From: Porphyromonas uenonis 60-3
Lineage (GTDB): Bacteria; Bacteroidota; Bacteroidia; Bacteroidales; Porphyromonadaceae
Length of the DNA stretch: 41,745 nucleotides
Direction: 5' to 3'
Assembly (NCBI RefSeq): GCF_000174775.1
Contig: NZ_ACLR01000183.1
Location: forward strand, 1-41,745
In this document: positions 1 to 10,300 of the stretch, in pieces
How the letters are laid out: each line of letters starts with the position of its first letter
How positions within the stretch are numbered: position 1 is the first letter of the stretch
The notes under the pieces: generated by a model
The model's database searches: none
Told to the model about the DNA's origin: nothing
What the model saw: only the letters and a program-made list of their open reading frames with translations
Translations under genes and position numbers: made by a program

Positions 1-54
1 TACGGAAGAAACCAGAGTTTCATACGGAGGAAACCAGAGTTTCATACGGAGGAA
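1..54. repeat. 22-nt tandem repeat, partial array
   Basis: About 2.5 copies of a 22-nt unit are visible. Each has a GAAAC-N4-GTTTC near-palindrome followed by an 8-nt spacer (ATACGGAG). The array runs off the left edge of the window. On the complementary strand the unit reads CTCCGTATGAAA-N6-TTTC, which matches the units at 36356-36413. I see no gene in 55-219, only a weak inverted repeat around 128-150. Confidence 0.75.
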
Positions 55-219
55 ACTGTAAATTGGTCGCAATCAAGTAGTCGGGAAGTATGCTGTCCGA
101 TACAAGTATTTCGGCGGAAGAAGAGTCCTTTTGGGATCGCAAAAGGGTCCCTACATTTCAGGAGATTATTGATGCCGTTTGATGAGATGTGTAGTCCAAT
201 TTTCGGGTTCAATTAGCAC

Positions 220-250
220 TTGTATGTTTCGTCTCAATGATGTACCTTTG
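220..250 (+). promoter_or_regulatory. Bacteroidetes-type promoter of the tubulin/Hsp70/TerD operon
   Basis: TTG at 220-222 and TACCTTTG at 243-250 are separated by 20 nt. This fits the Bacteroidetes primary sigma consensus (-33 TTG, -7 TAnnTTTG). Transcription would start near 257, giving a leader of about 235 nt before the ATG at 491. The leader contains a run of nine C at 282-290. This is the only good promoter I see before the terminator at 15128. Confidence 0.6.
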
Positions 251-490
251 CAATACAACGAGAAACGCTACAATATGTTTACCCCCCCCCACAAATTAAC
301 TTCCGTTAACAGTCAGAGTTTCATAGGAGTATCCTCTTCATCTAGCTCCTATGATAGCAGTCTATATAGACAGCATAGGTGTAGCACATATTACAATCAG
401 TGGCCAAGCGATTGTACAGCAATCCAGGGGCAGCCTCTCTTCAGGAGTGGGTTGTCCCTTGTCGTTTTTAACCAGAAGCTGTGCTCTAGG

Positions 491-1114
491 ATGCTAGCGA
501 CTCTGAGGCAATCCACGCTAATACTCGGGATGGTGTTGTGTAGCTTTGCGATGGCTGTGCTACCATCTTGTAGCAAAAGGAGAGTCACACAGTACGACAA
601 TAACAGCTCACTAGGCGACAAGGCTAGATCGGAGCAACTCATGGAGGGGAGCGATGAGGGTCTACCTATAGAAGAGCTGAGTGAGTCTAACTCACTAGAC
701 AATGGTGCCCTCCCTTATGAAGCCCAGTATGGCAAGAATCAAACGTACCTTAGCGACGAGCCACACGCCACGATAAAGGTTAAAGCTCCTCACCAATCAG
801 ACGTGGTCGTCATCGTCAGATATGACAATCCCAGTGGGCGCGTGGCAGGACACATCTACGTCAGACGAGATCAATCGGCCTCAATACAGCTCCCCAATGG
901 GCGCGTCTACCAGACCTTCTTCTACTGTGGCAATGATTGGTCTCCTGACAAGGCTATGTCAGATACCATCATCGGAGGCTTCACTAGGGGTGAGACCTTT
1001 TCTAAAGATGGCAAGCCTGCGCGACTAAAAGACAAGATACTCTCCTACGAACTATCTACTCAAGAAGAGGGAAACTTTACGACAGTACCAAGTAGTGCTA
1101 AGGAGATGTTTTGA
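491..1114 (+). CDS. Lipoprotein, first gene of the tubulin/Hsp70/TerD operon
   Basis: The protein has 207 residues. I chose the ATG at 491 because it opens with a lipoprotein signal peptide (hydrophobic stretch, lipobox LPSC with Cys27). The reading frame is open back to 179, but that stretch overlaps the promoter and would bury the signal. After an acidic, Ser-rich linker comes a compact beta-rich domain (about residues 95-200). It contains IVRYDNPSG, HIYVRRDQSASIQLPNG and FFYCGNDWSPDKAM. By eye this resembles small Bacteroidetes proteins of the type 'charge/position a partner, PNGxY..FYYGxxW', but I cannot name the family. It probably sits in the periplasm, anchored to a membrane. The next gene, a Ca2+-ATPase, starts 72 nt downstream. 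Function is unknown. Confidence 0.72.
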   Translation: MLATLRQSTLILGMVLCSFAMAVLPSCSKRRVTQYDNNSSLGDKARSEQLMEGSDEGLPIEELSESNSLDNGALPYEAQYGKNQTYLSDEPHATIKVKAPHQSDVVVIVRYDNPSGRVAGHIYVRRDQSASIQLPNGRVYQTFFYCGNDWSPDKAMSDTIIGGFTRGETFSKDGKPARLKDKILSYELSTQEEGNFTTVPSSAKEMF

Positions 1115-1186
1115 CCTTTGGATAGCACCTTAGCCCCACTCCTGTAGCCACTCCTCTGCATCTAATCAAGCAATCATATAATACGT

Positions 1187-3871
1187 ATGTCTACTACCCC
1201 AGCATCACACAGCTCTAACCTCGGTCTCACCTCTGCCGAGGTAGCAAAGAGTCGCCAAAAGTACGGCTCCAATGAGTTGACCCCACCCAAGAAAGAGTCT
1301 CTCTGGAAGAAGTTTCTCGAGAAGTTTGAAGATCCCATCATCATCATTCTGCTTGTAGCGATGTTTCTATCGCTAGGTGTCTCTTGCTATGAGTACTTCG
1401 TAATAGGCGAGCGTAGTCTAGCCCTCTTTCTAGAGCCTGCAGGCGTCTTGCTGGCCGTACTACTCGCTACGGGTGTCGCCTTTTACTTCGAGCTACAGAG
1501 TGAGAAGGAGTTTGAGATACTCAATCAGGTGAATGAAGATATCCTCTATAAGGTCTATCGCGATGGTCAAATCTCCCAAATCCTCAAGAAAGAGCTTGTC
1601 GTAGGAGACGTCGTCTTACTAGAGACGGGCGAGGAGGTTCCAGCAGATGGAACCCTTATCGAGTGCATCTCCCTACAGATGGACGAGTCTTCACTGACAG
1701 GTGAGCCACATATAGAGAAGAGTACAAATCCCGAAGAGTTTGACAGCGAGGCTACATATCCGACGAACTACATATGCCGTGGGACGTCTGTCCTAGATGG
1801 GCACTGTCTATTTAGGATCGACAAGGTCGGAGATGCGACAGAGTATGGCCGTGTCTACGAGGGTGCTCAAATGGACAATAGCGTCAAGACTCCCCTCAAT
1901 AACCAGCTAGATGGCCTGGCAGATCTGATTACTAAGGTTAGCTATGCGATTGCCATTCTCATCCTCGTTGGGTCTGCTATCATATACGCAATGCAGGGAG
2001 GCTTTAGCAATGCAGACTGGGCACATACGCTGAGCTACTTCCTTCAGAAAGTAATGATAGCTGTCACGGTGATTGTCGTTGCAGTTCCAGAGGGGCTACC
2101 TATGAGTGTGACCCTCAGTCTAGCCTACAGCATGCGTAGTATGATGAAGACCAACAACCTCGTACGGCGCATGCATGCCTGTGAGACTATGGGCGCAGCA
2201 ACGGTAATATGCACCGACAAGACTGGCACCCTGACTCAAAATAGAATGACCGTCACAGGCACCTCCTTTGTAGAGGGTATATTCCCCCAACTAGTCCACC
2301 TCTCTATGGCTGTCAACTCTACGGCACACCTTGATCAGCATGACAGCGAGCACCCCTCCGTACTAGGCAATCCTACAGAGGGTGCACTACTCCTATGGCT
2401 ACATCAGCAAGGGGTAGACTACAAAGAGCTACGTCAGGACTACCCTCTGGTATCTCAGCTACCCTTCTCCACTGAGCGCAAGTATATGGCATCAGTCATC
2501 CAGATCGATGGAGTAGATCATCTATTGATCAAGGGGGCTCCAGAGATCGTGATGCAGCACTGCTCTCTCAGCACAGCTACTCGTAGCTACTACGAAGATC
2601 AACTGCTAAGCTATCAGTCTCGTGCTATGCGCACCATAGGGTTTGCTTACGCACCTCTTAATGGAGCCACCCCATTTGTAGACAACAAGCTATCTGTCGA
2701 TACGCTCACCTTTATCGGTGTCGTAGGCATTAGCGATCCAATCCGTCCCGAAGTCCCCGCAGCCATCCAAAGCTGTACAGATGCTGGCATCCAGGTGAAG
2801 ATTGTCACTGGAGACACCTCTGGCACCGCTAAAGAGATAGGACGTCAGATAGGGCTGTGGGACGACTCTTGTACCGAGAGAAACATCATCGCAGGAGCTG
2901 AGTTCGCTCAGATGAGTGACGAGGAGCTTGCCTCCCGTGTACAAGATGTACGTATCGTGAGCCGTGCACGCCCTATGGATAAGGAGCGCCTCGTAAGACT
3001 CTTGCAGGAGCAAGGAGAGGTAGTCGCTGTCACTGGAGATGGGACCAACGATGCTCCCGCCCTCAATCGTGCTCACGTAGGTCTCTCTATGGGAGACGGC
3101 ACCTCTGTAGCTAAGGAGGCAAGTGATATCACAATCCTTGACAACTCCTTTGCCTCTATCTCCAAAGCGGTAATGTGGGGGCGCTCTCTGTATCTCAACA
3201 TCCAGCGCTTCATACTCTTCCAGATGACGATCAATGTCGCAGCCTGTATCATTGTGCTGATAGGTGCATTCCTAGATACCGAAAGCCCTCTGACAGTGAC
3301 ACAGATGCTTTGGGTCAACCTGATCATGGACACCTTTGCAGCGCTAGCTCTCGCCTCACTACCACCTAGTACTAGAGTCATGAAGAGCAAGCCTCGCAAG
3401 CAAACGGACAATATCATATCACCAGCTATGGCCAAGCGTATATTTGGTCTCGGGAGCTTCTTCGTCGTGCTACTTTTTGCTGTCATGCAGTACTTCAAGC
3501 ATGCGGAGGTGACTACTCTGACTGAGTTTAGCTTTGCAGAGCTAGGACGTCACTTCTTTGACTTTAACCAGGGAGCATTCAGTGGCTATGAGCTAACTGT
3601 CTTCTTCTGCTTCTTTGTATTCCTTCAGTTTTGGAATATGTTCAACGCCAAAGCCTTTCACTCGGGCAAGTCTGCGCTAGCAGATCTCAAGCATTGTCGT
3701 AACTTCCTATTCATTGCGAGCGTCATCGTCATAGGGCAGGTGGTTATCACGACGTTTGGTGGAGAGATGTTTCGTGTAGTACCACTAGATCTCGTCAGCT
3801 GGGCAATCATCGTACTCTCTACGAGCTTAGTGCTATGGTGTGGAGAGATCTTCCGCAGGTGTAAGGCGTAA
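1187..3871 (+). CDS. Calcium-translocating P-type ATPase, PMCA type (copy 1)
   Basis: An 894-residue P-type ATPase predicted to pump Ca2+ out of the cytoplasm. Visible landmarks are an N-terminal cation-ATPase domain, an actuator loop with SSLTGEP (TGE motif), the membrane motif VAVPEGLPMSVTLSLAYSM (the PEGL signature of Ca2+ pumps), the phosphorylation site DKTGTLTQN with Asp344, KGAPE in the nucleotide-binding domain, the hinge VTGDGTNDAP, and a C-terminal group of TM helices. Length is normal for bacterial PMCA-type pumps. A paralog of almost the same length lies at 36826-39516 on the other strand. Here the pump sits between two lipoprotein genes and upstream of TerD-like genes, a Ca2+-binding family, so calcium handling may belong to this operon (inference). 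No separate promoter is visible. Confidence 0.93.
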   Translation: MSTTPASHSSNLGLTSAEVAKSRQKYGSNELTPPKKESLWKKFLEKFEDPIIIILLVAMFLSLGVSCYEYFVIGERSLALFLEPAGVLLAVLLATGVAFYFELQSEKEFEILNQVNEDILYKVYRDGQISQILKKELVVGDVVLLETGEEVPADGTLIECISLQMDESSLTGEPHIEKSTNPEEFDSEATYPTNYICRGTSVLDGHCLFRIDKVGDATEYGRVYEGAQMDNSVKTPLNNQLDGLADLITKVSYAIAILILVGSAIIYAMQGGFSNADWAHTLSYFLQKVMIAVTVIVVAVPEGLPMSVTLSLAYSMRSMMKTNNLVRRMHACETMGAATVICTDKTGTLTQNRMTVTGTSFVEGIFPQLVHLSMAVNSTAHLDQHDSEHPSVLGNPTEGALLLWLHQQGVDYKELRQDYPLVSQLPFSTERKYMASVIQIDGVDHLLIKGAPEIVMQHCSLSTATRSYYEDQLLSYQSRAMRTIGFAYAPLNGATPFVDNKLSVDTLTFIGVVGISDPIRPEVPAAIQSCTDAGIQVKIVTGDTSGTAKEIGRQIGLWDDSCTERNIIAGAEFAQMSDEELASRVQDVRIVSRARPMDKERLVRLLQEQGEVVAVTGDGTNDAPALNRAHVGLSMGDGTSVAKEASDITILDNSFASISKAVMWGRSLYLNIQRFILFQMTINVAACIIVLIGAFLDTESPLTVTQMLWVNLIMDTFAALALASLPPSTRVMKSKPRKQTDNIISPAMAKRIFGLGSFFVVLLFAVMQYFKHAEVTTLTEFSFAELGRHFFDFNQGAFSGYELTVFFCFFVFLQFWNMFNAKAFHSGKSALADLKHCRNFLFIASVIVIGQVVITTFGGEMFRVVPLDLVSWAIIVLSTSLVLWCGEIFRRCKA

Positions 3872-3924
3872 GCTCCCCACCCTACCCTCATCAATATGAC
3901 AAAGAACTAATCAATTAAGAGTCT

Positions 3925-5280
3925 ATGAACAAGATTTCAGCACGTCTGCTTACTATCACTCTAGCAAGCTACGCTCTATTACAGCTCGTATCTTGTAGTA
4001 ATAAGGTACCTACAGCTCCTGACACGAAGTATATACCAGACTTTCACGACACCTACTATCGTGAGAAGATTGATGCTATCGTCCCTGATCAGCTGGCTCT
4101 CTATGTGGATTACTCCACCTGTATAGCTCAGGGGCAAAACTCGCCCTTCTTTCAAGCCCTCGTACCCTCTTGGACAAATGCGGCGAAAAGCTTCTTTGCC
4201 ATCAAGGGTAGTACCATAGAGGAGCACTCCGCCGACTCAACCTTCTTACTACTACGCAGTGTGAGCGAGGTCAACTATGCCGATATCAAAACAGCTGCAG
4301 AACGCATAGCACATGGCAATACCGAAGGAGTGCTACTGACTGATGGGGAGTACTTTCAGCCTTCGATAGCACAAGGGAATATCAACAACCCCTATATGGC
4401 AGAAGCTTTTAAGACTTGGCTCAAAAGGGGACACGACATCTACATCTATATAGAGCCTTACGAAGAGGTGTACAAGGGTGAGACCTATCAGAAGAAGCGC
4501 TTTTATTTCATCTTTACTGACAACCGTCTCGCAGGAAATATCTATGAACGCATCAAACAGACAGTAGATAGAAGTCAGTACGATGGCGTACAGCTCTTTC
4601 ACCTATCTGCAGATCACCCAGCACTCTACACGGAGGGGGGACAGACCTCTTCGCCTCACTCCATACTCAGTGCTAAAACGACCCCAGGCGGATCCTATGA
4701 AATACAGGACTGGGAGATAGACTGGCAAAATGGCATAGAGCCTCTACTCGTCAATGCTATAGATCCTGAGACTGGCGACGCCCTCCCCGAGGGGATCCCC
4801 TTTACCTCAGGTCTGCATCTAGATAAGAGTAGCTTCGGAGGTTGTCATATCACGGAGATTAAAGCGACAGTCTACAATATCAATCAAGCTTACACCGACT
4901 ACTACAACAGCAGAGAGGCAGGGACGCCTCCCGAAGAGCAGATCTCTTCTAGCGAATGTGACCACTTTGTCAAGATAGACGATAAGGCTTGGCGCGACGA
5001 GTCTGTAATCAACCTTCGCTTTGACACGGAGTATTACAACCCCGCATCAGCCCTTGACGGGGCCCCATTTAACTACTTTATGATTAGGCTAAGCGTGGCA
5101 GACGTAGAGCTAGAGGATCAATACAAGGAGATGTTTTCATTCGACAGTATAGATATGCCTGGCTCTCAAAACGTCTCCATCGTATCTAGTATAGAGCAGT
5201 GTCTAGCTGATCCCGACATCATTGCCAAGATGAAGTCTTGCCCTATCTACACTATCTATGTAAAAGCAAACCAACGATAA
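3925..5280 (+). CDS. Large lipoprotein of unknown family
   Basis: The protein has 451 residues. The N-terminus is a clear lipoprotein signal: MNKISAR, a hydrophobic stretch, then lipobox LVSC with Cys24. The remainder is a mixed alpha/beta soluble region without membrane segments, rich in Tyr and acidic residues, for example GHDIYIYIEPYEEVYKGETYQKKRFYFIF. I do not recognise a named domain. The gene follows the Ca2+ pump by 53 nt and precedes a three-TM protein by 22 nt, so it is probably co-transcribed. An outer-membrane or periplasmic part of the same apparatus is a reasonable guess from position only. Confidence 0.75.
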   Translation: MNKISARLLTITLASYALLQLVSCSNKVPTAPDTKYIPDFHDTYYREKIDAIVPDQLALYVDYSTCIAQGQNSPFFQALVPSWTNAAKSFFAIKGSTIEEHSADSTFLLLRSVSEVNYADIKTAAERIAHGNTEGVLLTDGEYFQPSIAQGNINNPYMAEAFKTWLKRGHDIYIYIEPYEEVYKGETYQKKRFYFIFTDNRLAGNIYERIKQTVDRSQYDGVQLFHLSADHPALYTEGGQTSSPHSILSAKTTPGGSYEIQDWEIDWQNGIEPLLVNAIDPETGDALPEGIPFTSGLHLDKSSFGGCHITEIKATVYNINQAYTDYYNSREAGTPPEEQISSSECDHFVKIDDKAWRDESVINLRFDTEYYNPASALDGAPFNYFMIRLSVADVELEDQYKEMFSFDSIDMPGSQNVSIVSSIEQCLADPDIIAKMKSCPIYTIYVKANQR

Positions 5281-5302
5281 TAACTCAAACCAACACGTAC
5301 TT

Positions 5303-5692
5303 ATGACACCAGTAACCAACGTCAATCAATTGACTCAGTTGATGAATAGCACCATGATTTATGCGATTGTGGTGAGTCTCGTAGCTCTAGCCCTAGCATG
5401 GCTTATCTCCTCTTATCTGATCCCGTGGGAGGGTGGACATGACCGCTCTTATATCAAGCGACGCATCGTGTATCTTGTCATTGGTGCCGTCGCTGTACTA
5501 GGATTTTGGATGTACAACGACCTTGTGGTGATGAGCCACATAAAGAATGTGGGACTCCAGAATATGTTCGCTGCCTGCAACCTCAAATGCGTAGGGATTA
5601 ACCTAGGTATCTATTTAGTCGTCGGGCTGATACTCATGTTTGCCTTCCGTCACTCGAAGTTTGGCTCAATACTTGGTAAAGAAAAGAAGTAA
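5303..5692 (+). CDS. Small three-helix inner-membrane protein
   Basis: A 129-residue protein with three predicted TM segments: about residues 17-37 (IYAIVVSLVALALAWLIS), 52-73 (IVYLVIGAVAVLGFWMYNDL) and 98-117 (NLGIYLVVGLILMFAF). The loops are short and the tail is basic (HSKFGSILGKEKK). It lies 22 nt after a lipoprotein gene and 12 nt before the tubulin-like gene, which is tight operon packing. It could anchor the cytoplasmic filament-type proteins to the inner membrane (inference). No family was recognised. Confidence 0.78.
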   Translation: MTPVTNVNQLTQLMNSTMIYAIVVSLVALALAWLISSYLIPWEGGHDRSYIKRRIVYLVIGAVAVLGFWMYNDLVVMSHIKNVGLQNMFAACNLKCVGINLGIYLVVGLILMFAFRHSKFGSILGKEKK

Positions 5693-5704
5693 TCACAGAT
5701 AACT

Positions 5705-7333
5705 ATGCCTACACCATTTTTTGTTTTAGGTATCGGAGGTACAGGGATGCGTTGCATTGAGTCTCTGATCCACCTCTGTGCTATGGGGATGTTTGACGAT
5801 ACAGAGATACATCTGCTCGCACTAGACACTGACAAGAACAATGGCAACTTCTCTAGACTCAAAGAGGTCAAAGAGGCATACTGTAATGCCAAAGGAAGCA
5901 AGGACGCGGATAGAGTAGCTCTGTCTAACACCTTCTTCTCTGCCAACCTGAAGTACTATGAGTTTAGCCCCAACTATGAGCAGAAGAGCACCTTTAGAGC
6001 AGTCTTTGGATATGATGACACGCACTATCACAATCGTGAGGAGGCTGATCTAGCAGACCTTGTCTTCTCTGACAATGTGCAAAACTTCAACCTGCGTCAC
6101 GGCTATCGAGCCCAGACGCACCTAGGCTCTATGATGATGTACCACTCTATCATAGAGGCAGCTCAGTCTCCTCGAGACAACGACTTAAAGCGCTTTCTGG
6201 GCAGACTAACGACAGCTGCTCAAAACGGTCAGCCCCGAGTCTTCATCTTGGGCTCTGTCTTTGGAGGTACGGGAGCCTCCTCTATCCCTATTATACCCCA
6301 AGCCATATCTCGCGCTGCTGCCATCATGAGCAATGGCGTCGCAAACGTACTGAGCAATGCTTACTTTGGCTCTACACTACTTACAGCCTACTTTACCTTC
6401 AAGGCTCCCACTGGTAGTGAGCTTAGCAATCAGAAGGTCATCGCGACGAGTGATAAGTTTGCCCTGAACTCGCAGGTCGCTATGATGTTTTACAACGATG
6501 ACAAGACTGTCGCAAGCACCTACCAGAAGTTCTATATGCTCGGCACGAGCGGTCTAGACTGGGATCCTATGCAGAAGCAGTCAGACAAAATCTCTGAGAC
6601 CATCACGGGTGGAGAGCAGCAGAAAAACGATTCGCACTACATCGAGTTACTTGCAGCGTGTGCTGCTCTCAGCTTCTATCGCATGGACGAGAGCCAGCTC
6701 AGAGACAACAAGGCTCAGAATCAAACGGACTACATGTACCGAGCCATCAGCGATACAGGTAAGCTAGACTTTCAAGACTTCGTAGGCAAGGATCGAGCTA
6801 AGGAGTTTGCTCAGAAGTTTGGCATGCTCATCGCTTTCGCTCTCTTTTGCAATGGTGAGGCTAACTTCGTAGATAGTGTACAATCTGGGAATCAAAAAGA
6901 GATTCCAGGGTTCACCGAGATGGATGTGACTCAAGTGACAAGCCTAAAAAACTACTTCAATCTATTCTTCGTCAAGAAGCTCAGTGACGAGACTCTACAA
7001 GAGGGATGGCTACGTCAGCTCCATAGATCTGCAGGTAGTGGTGACTCCTTCCTGTTTCATGCAGATTTGTTTTCACCAGCCAGCTTTAGAGATCTTATGA
7101 AGTACGATTGGAACGATAAGCTCTATCGTAATGAGGGGGTAGGTAAGGACAACAAGTACTCCAAGGGGGGAAAACTTCTTCTTAATAAGTCAAAGTTCGA
7201 CCCCTTTAAGAAGACACTTATCAGCATACGAGATGACGCCCAAAAGCAAGAGTGGACCCAAATCAGCAACAAGGGGGAGCAACTCTACAAGCTCATCTTT
7301 GACACGCTAGCCAAGCTATATAAGTTCAACTGA
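5705..7333 (+). CDS. Tubulin/FtsZ-like GTPase (Tubulin_2-type)
   Basis: A 542-residue protein with tubulin-superfamily hallmarks. The N-terminal strand and glycine loop reads FFVLGIGGTGMR (Gly9-Gly14), followed by the helix ...CIESLIHL. A second glycine-rich loop, VFGGTGASS (about residues 186-193), corresponds to the GGGTGSG tubulin signature that contacts nucleotide phosphates. An acidic segment, HLLALDTDKNNG, follows strand 2. This layout and length match the bacterial 'tubulin-like' family (Pfam Tubulin_2) rather than FtsZ itself, which is about 320-400 residues and has a different C-terminus. It is predicted to be cytoplasmic. The next gene, an actin/Hsp70-fold ATPase, begins 16 nt downstream. 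Polymerisation is not shown by sequence. Confidence 0.8.
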   Translation: MPTPFFVLGIGGTGMRCIESLIHLCAMGMFDDTEIHLLALDTDKNNGNFSRLKEVKEAYCNAKGSKDADRVALSNTFFSANLKYYEFSPNYEQKSTFRAVFGYDDTHYHNREEADLADLVFSDNVQNFNLRHGYRAQTHLGSMMMYHSIIEAAQSPRDNDLKRFLGRLTTAAQNGQPRVFILGSVFGGTGASSIPIIPQAISRAAAIMSNGVANVLSNAYFGSTLLTAYFTFKAPTGSELSNQKVIATSDKFALNSQVAMMFYNDDKTVASTYQKFYMLGTSGLDWDPMQKQSDKISETITGGEQQKNDSHYIELLAACAALSFYRMDESQLRDNKAQNQTDYMYRAISDTGKLDFQDFVGKDRAKEFAQKFGMLIAFALFCNGEANFVDSVQSGNQKEIPGFTEMDVTQVTSLKNYFNLFFVKKLSDETLQEGWLRQLHRSAGSGDSFLFHADLFSPASFRDLMKYDWNDKLYRNEGVGKDNKYSKGGKLLLNKSKFDPFKKTLISIRDDAQKQEWTQISNKGEQLYKLIFDTLAKLYKFN

Positions 7334-7349
7334 CACATCGGATACAACT

Positions 7350-10300
7350 ATGTCTAAAGCGTTACTGATAAAGAGTTATACCAATCTAACGACGGGCACT
7401 CCAGGAGAGTGGAACGAGCTCAACATGCCCGTATCATACATCCAAGGCATCGAGACGGGCAAAATCCTTGATGACCTCACGGCGGACAAACTAAACACAC
7501 TAATCTCAGGGATCCCCACACCCTGGGCTCGTGCTAAGCTCTTTAAGTTTGCTCTGAATACCCTCGCCACACCCGATCCAAACATCGACAGCTCGGGACT
7601 ACAGCAATTCTATGAGATGCTGTATGATGAGTGGAAGGGACTACTAGCTGTGATAGCTTTGTATCCAGACCGAATCCGCTTTTCTAATCCTATAGAGATG
7701 GATGTCAATGGTCAGGCTTACGGCATTGCTCCATCCTTCGGTCGTATGCTTTTTGACGACCGAGACCTTTGGAGCAATCAAGACAAGCTAGCTACAGAGC
7801 CAGATACGCAACCATTCATACAGTTGATCTACTATCGTGACAGCTTGGTCGGAGGGACCTCTCCGATGACTGGAGTATTCACAGGTGTGGAGTATGACCA
7901 TCTGCCTGAGGCTAGCGACATAAGCTGGTACCGAGGCGGGAAGTTTGAGTGTCCAGACCCCTACTTATCTCCAGACCATCTGCAGAAGCTATACCTCTTT
8001 GTTAAGAACCTCAACAGTAACCTGAGAGCTTTTGAAGAGAAGATCAACTCTCAGCGTGGAGATAAGCCTCACGAGGAGATCAACGGCTTCAAGCAGATGA
8101 GCCGTCTGTGGGAGGAGGAGCTACGTCAGAAAGGCTCTAACCTAAGGGACAGAGGACCTATAGCCTCCTACTCCAATCTAGAGTGTCCGTTTTCATTGCT
8201 TCTAGAGAGCAATGTGCCCGTCTATTTGAAGCTGGACGACTACACCTTCACCTACACAAATGAAAGAGACGGGGAGTACAAGCTTATCGGGGATATCCAA
8301 AAGTTACTGAGCGATGACAAGTTCGTCATCGGCTGGGTAGAAGACGAGGATGCCCGTCCTAAGCTATCCGAAGCGCCCGTCTTTTACTTAAAGACGAAGG
8401 ACCTACAGTCTAAGAAGAACTATTACTTTACGATTTCCCTATCGGAGTCTGGTGTAGATGTCTTCAAAAACGATCTCTCTGGGATGCTAGGCTACAGTGA
8501 CTCTGACAACGTATCTCTCTCGGGCGTGATCACCGACTCAGGGCAACTAGCAGCCACACTCTCAGTCAAGGTGGACGGTCAGCGAGTCACGCTCAACACG
8601 CGAGAGTATGCCATCCACTGGATGACCGACCTCGGCAAGGTTATCATGTGGCCCAACTTCGTCTCAGAAAACTGGAACAAGTACTACCTCTACTCCGAGT
8701 TCACATCCGATGCTCAGGAGCTGTTTGAACCGATCTTCAAGATCCAGAATCAATTTCTAAAGACCATCAAAGGGACTTTTTGGACAGGAGATTACCAAGC
8801 TGAGGTAGACGAGCCCAAGCAAGTAGACGTCAAGAAGCTTATCACCTACCCAGCTGGTGAAGGTGAGGATCTACACAAGTACAATATCATCTGCACAGAC
8901 AAGCCTCTAGGAGGCGTCGTAGCATATGTCAAGGATATGGGCAAGCCAAGCCATGCGGGATTTCTCATATTCCGTCCACAGATTGTGGAGGATCGCTCCT
9001 CCCTACCTCCACAGACTGAGGCTGTGGTCGGTATAGACTTCGGGAGCAACAATACGTGTCTCTTCTACAATGAGGGCGACAGAGAGCCAGCTCCGATAGA
9101 ATTTGAGAACTACCGCTTAGTAGTCGTAGGCAAGGAAAACAACAACCTAAAAGCCGTAGCCGAAAACAACGAACTACTATTCTTCTCCAACTACCCAGCC
9201 TCCAATGGTCAGATTAAGTCTTGGCTGCACGAGCAGGACTCACGCTACAACACCCACAACGAGGCCTTAGAGATTGCAGGAGGCGTACCCGTCAATCGTC
9301 CCAACGTATTGGTTCGCAAGATGGATCGCTTTGCCATCACTACGCAAGCTGGCACCCTGCACTACAATATGAAGTGGCTTAGCGATAACCGTGGACTACT
9401 CAAGAAGAGTGCATTCCTTAAGACCATTTGGCTCCAAGCGTGCGCTTACCTCTACAAAAACAGGATTCGTCCTGCTAGGCTCGTCTGGAGCTATCCTGGC
9501 TCTATGATGCCTGCCGACCGCACAGAGCTAGAGCGTATCTATGAGGACTTGTGCAAGCTAACTCCGATTTCTAATCAGCGGAAGCCTGAGCTTAGCGACC
9601 AACTCACGACAGAGGCCGAGGCTGTCTGTAGCTTTGCCTTATCTCAGGAGTTTGGTCTCAATGTAAATAATCTATTCTTGGGCATTGATGTAGGAGGTAG
9701 CACCAGTGATATACTCATCCTAGGCAAAGACCCCAACAACGGCAACAGAGCATCGCTCCTAAGAGAGAGCTCAGTGCGAATGGCTGCGGGAGTCTTCTTC
9801 AACACAGTCATCAAGTCCCAAGAGTTTAGAGAGGCGCTGATCGCCTTTCACGAGGGGAGACGTACCAATGTCAATGTCAGCAATATCAAGGCACTCCAAA
9901 GCGAGCCTTCGAAGGCACCCTACTTCCTCAACAGTATATTCGATCAGCTACAGACGAGAGAGGAGTATGATGAGTTTTATCGCTCCATAGACAACAACGC
10001 CAAGTCCGTCTTCACAATACCAGCTTATGTGACTGGGCTACTCCTCTTCTACTCTGGGATGCTAATAGGTAAGACTATCAAGGTTGAGCAGTTAGACCAA
10101 GTATCACGAGTTGATGTACTATCTTTTGGCAAGGGCGGACGTCTCTTCCATTGGTTGAAAAACTCTGCAGGCAACAGACTTACCAACGAGTATTACGGAG
10201 CATGTCTCAATGCTGGCGTAAGGTGTGTCATAGACAAGGAGATACAAGTGTCCTATCGTGAGGAGATTGCAGTAGACAACAAAGCCGAAGTAGCAAAGGG

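Noticed and set aside
179-490. N-terminal extension of the first lipoprotein gene
   Set aside because: It overlaps a full promoter match and would place the lipoprotein signal 100 residues inside the protein.
2690-3498. Minus-strand frames inside Ca2+-ATPase copy 1
   Set aside because: They are antisense to conserved ATPase motifs.
5705-7333. FtsZ
   Set aside because: Length, C-terminus and context do not match FtsZ; no division or cell-wall genes are nearby.
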